A stretch of DNA of 64,000 nt. Origin: Pullichristensenella sp002068815. Its GTDB lineage: Bacteria; Bacillota; Clostridia; Christensenellales; Aristaeellaceae. The position numbers and the translations under genes are program-made. The notes under the pieces were generated by a model. It was not told where the DNA came from, did no database searches, and saw only the letters and a program-made list of their open reading frames with translations. Of the stretch, positions 25,158 to 33,484 are shown in pieces (the first letter of the stretch is position 1; each line of letters starts with the position of its first letter). The stretch is from contig JAXGXF010000005.1 of the NCBI GenBank assembly GCA_040772885.1, forward strand, positions 62,001 to 126,000, given 5' to 3'.

Positions 25158-25721
25158 GTGCAATACGCCGCGCTTTTTCGGGGAATCAACGTCGGCGGAA
25201 AGAACGCCGTGCGGATGGCGGAGCTGAGGCAAATGCTCGAGGGCCTCGGCCTCCGCGACGTAAGGACGTATATCCAGAGCGGCAACGCCGTCTTTGCGGC
25301 GGACGCGGATGCCGCGGCGCTCCGGGAGGCGATCGAGGCCGGCTTTGCCGCCCGCTTCGGCTTTGCGAGCGGCGTCGCCGTACGGAGCGCGGACGAGCTG
25401 CGCGCGCTCGTCGAGGGCCTGCCGTTCGCGCCCGCCGAGATCGAGGCCGCGGAGGCGGCGAATCCGGACGTCGAGCACCTCTACGCCTATTTTCTGGACG
25501 GCCCGGCCGCGCCCGGGGCGGCGGAGGCGCTTTCGGCCGGGGCCGCGGGCCCGGACAGGCTCGTCGCGCGGGGGAGGGAGCTCTTCCTGCTCTGCTTCGG
25601 CAGCGTCCGCGATTCGAAGCTCGCCGCGCGCCTGCCGAGGGCGTTTCCGTCGGCCACGGCCAGGAACTGGAGGACGGTCGTCAAGCTGCTCGAACTGGCC
25701 GGAGAAAGCGCCGCGCCGTAG
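25158..25721 (+). CDS. DUF1697 family protein
   Basis: 187 residues from GTG 25158. The N terminus YAALFRGINVGGKNAVRMAE followed by LRQMLEGLGLRDVRTYIQSG is the defining DUF1697 block. The C-terminal SKLAARLPRAFPSATARNWRTVVKLLEL region is also conserved. Family members are small cytosolic proteins of unknown function. The hairpin at 25111 lies just upstream, so the gene probably has its own weak promoter or depends on read-through. No membrane segments. Confidence 0.85.
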   Translation: MQYAALFRGINVGGKNAVRMAELRQMLEGLGLRDVRTYIQSGNAVFAADADAAALREAIEAGFAARFGFASGVAVRSADELRALVEGLPFAPAEIEAAEAANPDVEHLYAYFLDGPAAPGAAEALSAGAAGPDRLVARGRELFLLCFGSVRDSKLAARLPRAFPSATARNWRTVVKLLELAGESAAP

Positions 25722-25869
25722 ATTTCCGCGCCCCGTCCCCGCACCGCATGCCGGCATATCCTTCCCATGCCTTCCCCCCGTCCCGCCCCAAAAACCTTCG
25801 CATTTCCGTCTGAATTCCGGGCAAAAGGCGGACATAGTATGCTAAAGCAAGGGGATGGGGGTGACCGGA

Positions 25870-27582
25870 ATGAATTTGCTTGGCATCTACCACCGGCGGC
25901 CCTACATGGAGATGCGCGGCGTGTGCGACGCTCCCTACATCGAGAAGGGCGCGCACGCGCTGGCCTCGGCGGACGCGGCCTCGGAGGGCGGCATACTGGC
26001 GTGCGCGCAGGGCCGCATGCGAAACGCCGCGGCGCTTATGCGCGAGCTCGGCATCGAGCGCGACCGGCCGACGGCCGCGCAGCTTACGCTCGCGGTGTAC
26101 CGCAGGTGGGGCGAGGCGTATTTTGAGCACATCGAGGGGCCGGTGACGACGGCGGTGATCGACCGCGAGAATGACATGCTGCTCGTCTCGCGCGACCGGA
26201 TGGGCGAGTGCCCGCTGTTCTACGCGGCGGAGGGCGGCTCGGTCGCGTTCGCGGACCACCCCGACCTCCTGATCGAGTCCGGCGCGGCGCGGCCCGTGAT
26301 CGACGCGGACGGACTCAACGAGCTGTTCGCGCTCGGCCCGGCGCGCACGCCCGGGAGGACGCCCTACCGCGACGTCCACTCGCTCGAGCCGGGATGCGCG
26401 CTGATCGCCCGGGGGGAGGCGCTCGAGTTCCGGCCGTACTTCTCGCTCCAGCCGGCCGAGCACGGGGACGGCGCCCAGGAGACGGTCCGGCGCGTGCGCG
26501 AGATGCTCGAGCGCGCGGTCGACGACATCGTGCCGCTGAAGCCGGCCTCGATGCTCTCCGGGGGCATCGACTCGACGGCGCTGACGGCGCTGATGCGCAG
26601 GCGCATGCAGAGGGTCGACAGCTTCTCGGTCGACTACGAGGGCAACGCCGAGCACTTCCGCGGAACGTCGTTCCAGCCGGAGCGCGACGAGCCGTATATA
26701 GAGCTCGCGGTCTCGAGGATCGGCACGAACCACTTAAAGGTCGTGCTCGCGCAGGACGAGCTGATATCGTCGCTCGAGGCCGCCGTCGACGCGCGCGGCT
26801 TTCCGGGCATGGCGGACGTCGACGGGTCGCTTTTGCAGTTCGCGCGTCGGATCGCGCCGCGGGCGCGGTTCATCGTGTCCGGCGAGTGCGGCGACGAGGT
26901 GTTCGGCGGCTACCCGTGGTTCCGCGACGCGGCGAGCCTCTCCGCCGACGCGTTCCCGTGGTCCGGCTCGATGGAGCTGCGCTGCCGCATCCTGAAAAAG
27001 CGCGTGCGCGACAAGCTCCGGCCGAAGGCGTACGCGCGCGCGGCGGTGCTGAACGCGATCGACCGCGTCGAGCACCTCCCGCGCGAGCCGGCCGCGGACA
27101 AGTGCCTCCGGACGATGCAGCACATGTGCTTCGAGTTCTTCATGGCGAATCTGCAGGAGCGCGCCGCCTCGATGTGCGCGTACAGCCACCTGGGCGCGCT
27201 GACGCCGTTCGCGGACGAGCGGCTCGTGCAGTACGTATACAATGCGCCGTGGGAGATGAAGTTCCTGGGCGGGCGGGAGAAGGGGCTTCTGCGCGAGGCC
27301 GTGAAGGACATCTTGCCCGAGCCGCTCGTCTACCGGAAGAGCAGCCCGTACCCGAGGACCTGCAGCCCGGAGTACGCGCGCATGGCCGTCGACCTGATGC
27401 GCGAGATGCTCGCGGACCGGACGAACCCGATCTTGGTGTTCGTCGACCCGGACGCGCTCGAGGGGGCGTTTTCGACGGACGCTCCATGGTTCGGGCAGCT
27501 GATGGCCGGGCCGCAGATGCTCGCGTACCTCTGGCAGGTGAACTTCTGGATGCGCTCGCGCAGGGTCGAGGTCAGCCTGTAA
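25870..27582 (+). CDS. Asparagine-synthetase-like protein lacking the glutaminase Cys
   Basis: 570 residues from ATG 25870 (GGGGGTG 6 nt upstream). The N-terminal region has the Ntn-glutaminase fold pattern (GIYHRRPYMEMRG; GPVTTAVIDREND; RDRMGECPLFYA) but starts MNLLGIY instead of MCGI, so the nucleophile Cys is absent. No upstream start restores it. The synthetase half is intact: PP-loop SMLSGGIDSTALTAL, the ISGEC-like FIVSGECGDEVFGGYPWF, and LGGREKGLLREAVKDILP near the end. It could use ammonia, or amidate another carboxylate. The family is AsnB; the exact substrate is unknown. It ends at a strong terminator. Confidence 0.8.
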   Translation: MNLLGIYHRRPYMEMRGVCDAPYIEKGAHALASADAASEGGILACAQGRMRNAAALMRELGIERDRPTAAQLTLAVYRRWGEAYFEHIEGPVTTAVIDRENDMLLVSRDRMGECPLFYAAEGGSVAFADHPDLLIESGAARPVIDADGLNELFALGPARTPGRTPYRDVHSLEPGCALIARGEALEFRPYFSLQPAEHGDGAQETVRRVREMLERAVDDIVPLKPASMLSGGIDSTALTALMRRRMQRVDSFSVDYEGNAEHFRGTSFQPERDEPYIELAVSRIGTNHLKVVLAQDELISSLEAAVDARGFPGMADVDGSLLQFARRIAPRARFIVSGECGDEVFGGYPWFRDAASLSADAFPWSGSMELRCRILKKRVRDKLRPKAYARAAVLNAIDRVEHLPREPAADKCLRTMQHMCFEFFMANLQERAASMCAYSHLGALTPFADERLVQYVYNAPWEMKFLGGREKGLLREAVKDILPEPLVYRKSSPYPRTCSPEYARMAVDLMREMLADRTNPILVFVDPDALEGAFSTDAPWFGQLMAGPQMLAYLWQVNFWMRSRRVEVSL

Positions 27583-27584
27583 TC

Positions 27585-27612
27585 GCGTTGAAAAACCGCG
27601 TTTTTTCAACGC
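27585..27612 (+). terminator. Rho-independent terminator of the AsnB-like gene
   Basis: GCGTTGAAAAA and TTTTTCAACGC form an 11-bp stem with a short loop, 3 bp after the stop codon. The run of six T is within the right arm. Confidence 0.75.
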
Positions 27613-27622
27613 GTAGGAAGGG

Positions 27623-28011
27623 CCGGCCTTCAGAAATTCTCACGAATTTCCGTGCGAAGGCCGGAAGGGGTAGGCGTTTTTCTCCGCCTCAGCTCCCGAA
27701 AAATGCCGCGAAACCGACGCACATATCGTCGGTTCAGACCATCAACAAAGTCCAGTCCCCACCCCAGGGATGCATGAAGGGACCGCAGTCCCTTCATTTT
27801 TCAATCCACAGGCGGCGGCATGTACGCCGCCGAGGAGCGGAGCTTGTCTCCGCTTCCTTGCAGGATTTCCGGCCGTGTCGCGAAGCGGCACAGGAAATCC
27901 TGAATTCCGAGAAATGCAATCTTGCATTTCTCGGACAGCGTGGCGACTTTGTCGACACGCTGAACCGACGCACATGTCGTCGGTTTCGATTTTACAGGTG
28001 GTTCTGCCACC
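27623..28011. repeat. Non-coding array of about ten hairpins
   Basis: Successive inverted repeats (arm positions): 27623-31/27656-64; 27712-19/27727-34; 27775-82/27789-96 (followed by TTTTT); 27811-17/27825-31; 27837-42/27848-53; 27861-70/27893-902; 27907-19/27922-34 (13 bp perfect); 27936-42/27956-62; 27963-70/27978-85; 27997-28001/28007-11. Units 2 and 9 are near-identical (AACCGACGCACATATCGTCG against AACCGACGCACATGTCGTCG). No frame has coding signals. The array fills the gap between the convergent AsnB-like and GerMN genes. Confidence 0.75.
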
Positions 28012-28033
28012 CTTTGGCGAACGGCTGTGGGGA

Positions 28034-29503
28034 TCATCCCTCCGCCAATCCCGGGCTCGGCAGCAGCACCGAGCGCAGGTAGATGTGCTCGGTGAGCGTG
28101 CCGATGGCGCTTCCCTCGATCAGGAAGCGGACGCCGCGGATGCCCTGGAGCGTGCAGAGCGTGTTGACGATCGCGTAGACGGCCGTGCGCTCGCGGCGCT
28201 CGTCGAGGTCCTGGCACAGGCTGTAGAAGCGCGCGGACAGGTTGACCGTCGCGACGCCCTGCTCGACGCGCACGCCGAGTATGTCCGTCGCGCCGAGCGC
28301 CTCGGGCACGGGCTTCGCGGCGTTCAACCGCCTCGCAACCTCCGCGGAGAACAGCGCCTCGAGAAGCGCCCGGGGAGAGAGCGCCGCGCCGGGCGACATC
28401 GCGCACTGGCGGACGACGAGGTTGCCGTCCGCATCCGCGAAGCAGAGGTCCGCGACGCCGCCGACATAGCCGCTGAAGCTGCGCCTGCGCATCAAGCCGC
28501 CGTCAAACGTGAATTGCATGGTCGGGTGCTCGAGCTGGGTTACCGGCTCGCCGTCGACGCTGATGCGCACCGCGTCGAGCTCCGGCAAAAACGAGCACAG
28601 CGAGAGCGCGACCGAGCCGTAGATCTGCCAAGGCAGCACGCCCGAACCCTCGGCGGCGCGGACGGCCTCGCCCAGCAGGTTCAGCTCCAGTATCCGCTCG
28701 CCCGCGGAGGTCACGGTCAGCACCGGGTCGCCCCCGAGCGGCTCTGCGCCCTCCGGGAAGGTCGGAAGCGCCGCGCGGAGCGACCGCGGCCGGGAGGCGA
28801 GCTCGGAGAGCAATTCCTCGGCGCACTTTCGCTCGGTGAAGCTGATCTCCCGCGCCTCCGGCACGAGCCGAGCGCCGTCCGCGGACGGATAATAGGCGAC
28901 CGCGGTGCGCGTGATCGAGCCGCCCGAGGAGCCGAAGTAGCGGTCGGCCTCGGCCGTGAGCTGCGCCCACGCCGCGGCGATGTTCTCGCTCGCGCCGGTC
29001 AGCACGCCGACCGGGAGCTCCAGCAGGCCCTCCTGCCGGCCGTTGATCAATATGCTGACGCCGCCGACGCCCCCGATTTCGGAGAGCGTCCCGGCGATCG
29101 CGGCGTACATCATGAGCAGCTCCTGATCGCTCTGGACGTTGCGCGCCTCGATGGACAGGTTGACGGTCGCGATGCCGCCGGCGAGCTCGCACGACAGAAG
29201 CCTCGTGTCGCCCGGTGCGATCGACGCCTGCCCGGCGTTGCCCGACGGGTTCAACAGCGCGGTCAGCACCGTTTCGGCGAGCGTCTCCCCGCGGCGGATG
29301 AGCAAGGTCCTCGACGCCTGCGTGAGCGTCACGCCGTCCGCGCCGACGTAGTAGAGCGTCGCGTCGTAGAAGTATTCCGCCGCGGTCTCGCCGAGCAGCA
29401 TGTTCCGCGGGGCCGATTCCGGCTCCGGCAGCGCCGGCTCCGCGAGCGCCGCGGACAGAAGCAGCGAAAGGGCGAGCAGCGCCGAAAGCGCGCGTTTCAT
29501 CAT
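28034..29503 (-). CDS. Secreted protein with two GerMN domains
   Basis: 489 residues from ATG 29503 (AGGTG about 7 nt upstream; GTG 29512 and ATG 29500 are alternatives). Signal peptide KRALSALLALSLLLSAALAE. Two GerMN modules follow: ATLYYVGADGVTLTQASRTL with GIATVNLSIEARN, and later VRVEQGVATVNLSARFYSL with RGVRFLIEGSAIGTL. GerM-type proteins act in sporulation, germination or wall-linked complexes, and a similar LpqB-type protein is paired with MtrAB kinases in Actinobacteria. Here it directly follows a sensor kinase gene (9 bp), so it is likely an accessory of that two-component system. Confidence 0.8.
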   Translation of the reverse strand: MMKRALSALLALSLLLSAALAEPALPEPESAPRNMLLGETAAEYFYDATLYYVGADGVTLTQASRTLLIRRGETLAETVLTALLNPSGNAGQASIAPGDTRLLSCELAGGIATVNLSIEARNVQSDQELLMMYAAIAGTLSEIGGVGGVSILINGRQEGLLELPVGVLTGASENIAAAWAQLTAEADRYFGSSGGSITRTAVAYYPSADGARLVPEAREISFTERKCAEELLSELASRPRSLRAALPTFPEGAEPLGGDPVLTVTSAGERILELNLLGEAVRAAEGSGVLPWQIYGSVALSLCSFLPELDAVRISVDGEPVTQLEHPTMQFTFDGGLMRRRSFSGYVGGVADLCFADADGNLVVRQCAMSPGAALSPRALLEALFSAEVARRLNAAKPVPEALGATDILGVRVEQGVATVNLSARFYSLCQDLDERRERTAVYAIVNTLCTLQGIRGVRFLIEGSAIGTLTEHIYLRSVLLPSPGLAEG

Positions 29504-29512
29504 CGCGGTCAC

Positions 29513-30994
29513 CTACTTTTGCACGAGCGGCAGCTCGATGGTAAACGTGGAGCCCTTGTTCTCCACGCTCTCGGCGCGGACGTCGCCGTCGTGCAGAAGC
29601 ACGATCTGCTTGACGATCGAGAGCCCGAGCCCGGTGCCGCCGGTCTCGCGCGAGCGGGCCTTGTCCACGCGGTAGAAGCGGTCGAAGATGTGCGGCAAAT
29701 CCTCCTGCGGGATGCCGATGCCGGTGTCCTCGACGCGTATGACGGCCTTTTTGCCGACCTTCGCGAGCTCCACATGCACCTCGCCGCCGCGCGGCGTGTA
29801 CTTGATCGCGTTGTCGATCACGTTGTAGACGACCTGCTGGAGCTTCAGGCTGTCGCCGGTCGTCTCGCAGGGGTCGCGAATCACGCAGGAGAGCTCGAGC
29901 CCCGCCTCGCGCGCGAGCGGCGTCAGGCGCTTGACCTGCTCGGTCACGACGTCGCGCAGCCGGATTTCGCCGAGGTTCATCTGCATGCCGCCGCTGTCGA
30001 TGTTCACGAGCGTCAAGAGGTCGCTGACGATGCGGTTCAGCCGGTCGATCTCCTTGTTGATGTCGGAGAGGAACTCCTTTTGCATCTCCGGATCGTAGTT
30101 TTCCTGATAGAGCAGCGTCTCCGAGAGTATCTTCATCGTGCTCAGCGGCGTCTTCAATTCGTGCGACGCGTTCGACACGAACTGGTTTCTCGATTTGTCG
30201 AGCCGCTCGAGCTTTTCGGACATCGAGTTGAACGCGCTCGCGAGCTGCGCGAACTCGTTCTTTCCGCGCACTTCGACGCGGGTCGACAAATCCCCGCGGC
30301 TCATCCGCGAGATGCCGGCGCTCAGTTCCCCGATCGGCCGCGTGATCGTGCGCACGACGAACATGCTCATCAAAAGCGCGGACGCCGCGACCATGACCAT
30401 CCACAAAATCGTCTGCGTGGTGATTTCGCGCAGGCTCTCGTAGATTTCCTGCGCCTGCGAGATGTAGACCAGCGCGCCGATCAATTCCGAATCGCGGTAG
30501 ATCGGCGCGGCGTAGAGGCCGGTCATCTCGCGGATGTTCCCGAGCGCCGTGAGACCCGTGCGGTGGGAGAGGGTGCCCGTGTCATCGATGTCGTAGAAGC
30601 CGTAGTCGGGGCCGCCGCCATTCAGCGCGCGGATGACCTCGGCGTTTTGAAAGCGCCGGCCGTTCAGCTCGCTCCGGGCGTCGACCTGCACGACGCCGAA
30701 GCGGTCGAGCACCATCACGCGGCTCAGCTTTTCGGCGCTCGCGTTCAGCGCGCCATCGTACATCGCGCGGACGTCGAGCGAATAGAGCGCCTCGCTCAAA
30801 AGAGATGCCAAGTTCTCCGCGACGCGCTGATCGTCCCTGACGCGCTGGTTAAACATATAGTCGCCCACCAACTGAATCAGCGTCGCGGCGACGACCGAGA
30901 AGGCGATGATGATGATCAGCAGATAGGCGATGAGTATTTTCCAGCGTATGGAATACAAAGATTTTTTAATCTTTATCGGTAAAATAGTAGCCAA
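29513..30994 (-). CDS. Sensor histidine kinase (VicK/WalK-like)
   Basis: 493 residues. TM1 at about 19-41 (ILIAYLLIIIIAFSVVAATL), an extracellular sensor domain of about 150 residues with a Cache/PAS-like pattern (RVMVLDRFGVVQVDARSELN), TM2 at about 192-212, HAMP (TRPIGELSAGISRMSRGDLS), HisKA with the phospho-His in NQFVSNASHELKTPLSTMK (about residue 280), then HATPase_c with N box (YNVIDNAIKYTP), G1 (VEDTGIGIP) and G2 (GTGLGLSIVKQIV). The gene overlaps the response regulator gene by 29 bp. The layout and domain order resemble WalK/VicK, which monitor cell-wall state. No cytoplasmic PAS is seen, so the assignment is to the type, not the exact orthologue. Confidence 0.88.
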   Translation of the reverse strand: MATILPIKIKKSLYSIRWKILIAYLLIIIIAFSVVAATLIQLVGDYMFNQRVRDDQRVAENLASLLSEALYSLDVRAMYDGALNASAEKLSRVMVLDRFGVVQVDARSELNGRRFQNAEVIRALNGGGPDYGFYDIDDTGTLSHRTGLTALGNIREMTGLYAAPIYRDSELIGALVYISQAQEIYESLREITTQTILWMVMVAASALLMSMFVVRTITRPIGELSAGISRMSRGDLSTRVEVRGKNEFAQLASAFNSMSEKLERLDKSRNQFVSNASHELKTPLSTMKILSETLLYQENYDPEMQKEFLSDINKEIDRLNRIVSDLLTLVNIDSGGMQMNLGEIRLRDVVTEQVKRLTPLAREAGLELSCVIRDPCETTGDSLKLQQVVYNVIDNAIKYTPRGGEVHVELAKVGKKAVIRVEDTGIGIPQEDLPHIFDRFYRVDKARSRETGGTGLGLSIVKQIVLLHDGDVRAESVENKGSTFTIELPLVQK

Positions 30995-31658
30995 CTCCCC
31001 ATTTTGTGAAAATGTATTCGGGCTGGCTGGGCACGCGCTCTATTTTTTCGCGCAGGCGGCGGATATGCACGTCGACGGTGCGCAAATCGCCCAGGTAGTC
31101 GTACTTCCAGATCGTCTCCAAGAGGTTTTCCCGGGAAAAGACCTTGCCGCGGTTCGTGACGAACAGCTGCAGAAGGTCGAATTCCTTGGCCGTCAAGTTG
31201 ACCTCCTGCCCGGCGATCGAGACCGAGCGGTTGTTCATGTTGATCTGCATGTCGCGCACCGTGATCACGCGCTGCGCGGTCTCGCGCTGCATCATCGCGG
31301 TCCGGCGAAAGATCGTCTTGATGCGCGCCTTGACCTCGAGGATGTTGAAGGGCTTCGTCATGTAGTCGTCCGCGCCGTACTCGAGGCCGAGTATTTTGTC
31401 CATATCGTCGCCCTTGGCCGTCAGCATGATGATGGGCACGTTGCTGCGCTCGCGGATGCGCTGGCAGACCTCGATGCCGTCGAGCTTGGGCAGCATCACG
31501 TCGAGCAGCACCAGGTCGTACTGCCCGGAAAGAAACTTGTTGACGGCATCCTCGCCGTCCTGCGCCGATTCGGTCTCGTAGCCGTCCTGCTCGAGGCTGT
31601 ACTTCAGACCCTTGACGATCAACGGCTCGTCGTCGACGATCAGAATTCTCTTCGGCAT
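30966..31658 (-). CDS. OmpR-family response regulator
   Basis: 230 residues. Receiver domain: acidic pocket in ILIVDDEPLIVKG, phospho-acceptor D53 in LVLLDVMLPKLDG, Thr and Lys switch residues in IIMLTAKGDD and YMTKPF. C-terminal winged helix (Trans_reg_C): LTAKEFDLLQLFVTNRGKVF, RTVDVHIRRLREKIE and WGVGYYF. It is closest in style to WalR/VicR. A TTGAAA/TATAAT promoter lies 70-98 bp upstream, and the divergent D,D-carboxypeptidase gene is a plausible target because WalR-type regulators control wall hydrolases. Confidence 0.92.
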   Translation of the reverse strand: MPKRILIVDDEPLIVKGLKYSLEQDGYETESAQDGEDAVNKFLSGQYDLVLLDVMLPKLDGIEVCQRIRERSNVPIIMLTAKGDDMDKILGLEYGADDYMTKPFNILEVKARIKTIFRRTAMMQRETAQRVITVRDMQINMNNRSVSIAGQEVNLTAKEFDLLQLFVTNRGKVFSRENLLETIWKYDYLGDLRTVDVHIRRLREKIERVPSQPEYIFTKWGVGYYFTDKD

Positions 31659-31727
31659 GGCATTCCCTCCCGCGCGCCCGGCATATATGACGCGACGACA
31701 TCAGTATTTCACGGTTTTGTCATTTTT

Positions 31728-31756
31728 ATTATATACGATTGAATGGGATATTTCAA
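31728..31756 (-). promoter_or_regulatory. Promoter of the two-component operon
   Basis: On the minus strand TTGAAA (31751-31756), a 17-bp spacer and TATAAT (31728-31733), 70 bp before the regulator start. Confidence 0.75.
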
Positions 31757-31792
31757 GCGCGCTCCGCCAAATGTTAGGATTTTACATAATGC

Positions 31793-31822
31793 TGTACAAA
31801 CGGCGGCGGAAAATGCTATAAT
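31793..31822 (+). promoter_or_regulatory. Promoter of the D,D-carboxypeptidase gene
   Basis: TGTACA (31793-31798), an 18-bp spacer and TATAAT (31817-31822). The leader hairpin at 31828 begins at about the predicted +1. Confidence 0.65.
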
Positions 31823-31827
31823 ATAGC

Positions 31828-31850
31828 TTAGCAATCCGGAACGGATTGCG
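31828..31850 (+). repeat. Leader hairpin, copy 1 (shared with lacI leader)
   Basis: GCAATCCG-GAA-CGGATTGC (31831-31849) is a perfect hairpin. With TTA before and G after it, the 23 bp are identical to 46527-46549 in the leader of the lacI gene. Here it starts at about +1 of the transcript. It could be an operator, an mRNA-stabilising 5' hairpin or an RNA-binding site. Confidence 0.6.
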
Positions 31851-31921
31851 CTTCGGCGGCCCGCCGGGAGGCGGGCGCGCCTTTGCATGGAACAAAATCC
31901 GCGCACAAAGGAGATTCCGCC

Positions 31922-33472
31922 ATGCGCCGCAGGGCATTTGCGTTCGTCCTTCTGTTGGTCTGCGTGTTCGCGCTGCTTTCCCCGCATGCGCTCGCCGTCG
32001 CGCCGGGCGACTGGGACAAGACCCAGCCGGGCGTGCTCGAGGCGGGGCATCTGTACTCGAAGGCCGCCGTGCTGATCGACTTTGAGACCGGCGACGTGCT
32101 CTTTGACAAGCAGTCGAACGTCCGCATGTACCCGGCGAGCACGACGAAGATGATGACGCTCCTGCTCGCGCTCGAGAGCGGCATACCGCTCGACCGCGTG
32201 ATCACGATCCCGGACGCTGCGAAGAACATCCCCGACCACAGCTCGCTGATCCCGGTCTTTCCGGGCGAGCAGATGACGTTTCAGGACCTGCTCTACGGAT
32301 TCACGATCAACTCCGGCAACGACGGCTCGAACGCGATCGCGGTGCTCGTCAGCGGCAGCATCGAGGCGTTCGTCGCAAAGATGAACGAGCGCGCGGCCGA
32401 GATCGGCTGCACGGACACGCACTTCTCGAACGCGCACGGCTACCACGACGACACGCACTACACGACCGCGATGGACCTCGCCCGGATCGCGCGGGTCGCG
32501 ATGCGAAACGAGACCTTCCGCGAGATCGTCGCCGCGAAGAGCTACACGCTCGCCCCGACGGTCAACCGCAAGGAGCTGACGCTGCCGACGCGCGTGAACC
32601 TGATGATCCCCGGCGACAAGTACTACTACGAGTGGTGCATCGGCATCAAGACCGGGTACACGGACAAGGCGGGGCAGTGCTTCGTCGGCGCGGCCAGGCG
32701 CGACGGCGTGACGCTGATCTCGGTCGTCTTGAACTCCGCGCCGTCGGTGACGACGCAGAAGTGGTCGGATACGGGGAAGCTGTTCGAGTACGGCTTCGCG
32801 CAATACGACCGGTACCTGTTGATGGAGCTCTACGACCTCTCCGGGCGAGACCTGAACGCGACCACGATCGAAAACGCCGCGAAGGACGACGCGCTGAAGG
32901 GCTCGCTGTCGCTTCGGATGACGCAGGTGAGCGACTCCGACTACGCGCGCCGCGTGCGCAAGGGCGCGCTCGGCGAGGCGCTGGCCGACTTCAAGGCGCG
33001 CACGACGATCGCGCTGAACGAGGGGCTCCGGGCGCCGATCGAGGAGGGCGAGATCGTAGGCACCCTGACCTACACGTCGGCGGAGGGCGAGACGCTGACC
33101 GCGATGCTGACCGCCGACCGCGCGGTCGAGGCCCGGCCCGAGTACGCGACCGTCTACGACGTGCTGCCGTTCTTGAGGCCCCTGGAGCCGTTCTTCTCGA
33201 GCGGCTGGGCGATATACGTTCTGATCGCCGCCGTCGCCGCGGTCGCGGCGCTGATCGTGTTCTCCGCGCGCAAGCGGGCGCAGCGGAACCGCCGCCGCCA
33301 GCGGATCTACGAACTGAAGCGGCGCGAGTACAACCGCATGCAGGCCGAGCGCCGGCGCGAGGAGATGCGCAGGGCCGCCGCCCGCCGCAGGAGGCCTGCC
33401 CCGCGGAGGCCGGCGCCGCGGAAGCCCGCCCCGCGCAGGAGGCCGCCCAGGGACACGGACTACTTCAATTAG
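31922..33472 (+). CDS. D-alanyl-D-alanine carboxypeptidase (DacA/DacF type)
   Basis: 516 residues from ATG 31922, with AAAGGAGA 8 nt upstream. Signal peptide (RRAFAFVLLLVCVFALLSPH). Penicillin-binding motifs: S73-T-T-K76 in MYPASTTKMM, SGN at 131-133, and KTG at 243-245 in GIKTGYTDKAG. A PBP5-type C-terminal beta domain follows. After it come a membrane helix (WAIYVLIAAVAAVAALIVF) and a 70-residue Arg/Pro-rich cytosolic tail (RRPAPRRPAPRKPAPRRRP). The usual amphipathic anchor of this family is replaced by a true TM helix plus basic tail. It removes the terminal D-Ala of stem peptides. It is divergent from the two-component operon. Confidence 0.9.
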   Translation: MRRRAFAFVLLLVCVFALLSPHALAVAPGDWDKTQPGVLEAGHLYSKAAVLIDFETGDVLFDKQSNVRMYPASTTKMMTLLLALESGIPLDRVITIPDAAKNIPDHSSLIPVFPGEQMTFQDLLYGFTINSGNDGSNAIAVLVSGSIEAFVAKMNERAAEIGCTDTHFSNAHGYHDDTHYTTAMDLARIARVAMRNETFREIVAAKSYTLAPTVNRKELTLPTRVNLMIPGDKYYYEWCIGIKTGYTDKAGQCFVGAARRDGVTLISVVLNSAPSVTTQKWSDTGKLFEYGFAQYDRYLLMELYDLSGRDLNATTIENAAKDDALKGSLSLRMTQVSDSDYARRVRKGALGEALADFKARTTIALNEGLRAPIEEGEIVGTLTYTSAEGETLTAMLTADRAVEARPEYATVYDVLPFLRPLEPFFSSGWAIYVLIAAVAAVAALIVFSARKRAQRNRRRQRIYELKRREYNRMQAERRREEMRRAAARRRRPAPRRPAPRKPAPRRRPPRDTDYFN

Positions 33473-33484
33473 CGGAGGTTTGCA

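Noticed and set aside
25870..27582. Part of a lasso-peptide cluster (AsnB-like cyclase)
   Set aside because: No precursor peptide, leader-binding protein, transglutaminase-like protease or export gene lies near it.
27623..28011. Retron msr/msd or integron attC array
   Set aside because: No reverse transcriptase or integrase gene is nearby, the hairpins differ in size and sequence, and no gene cassettes lie between them.
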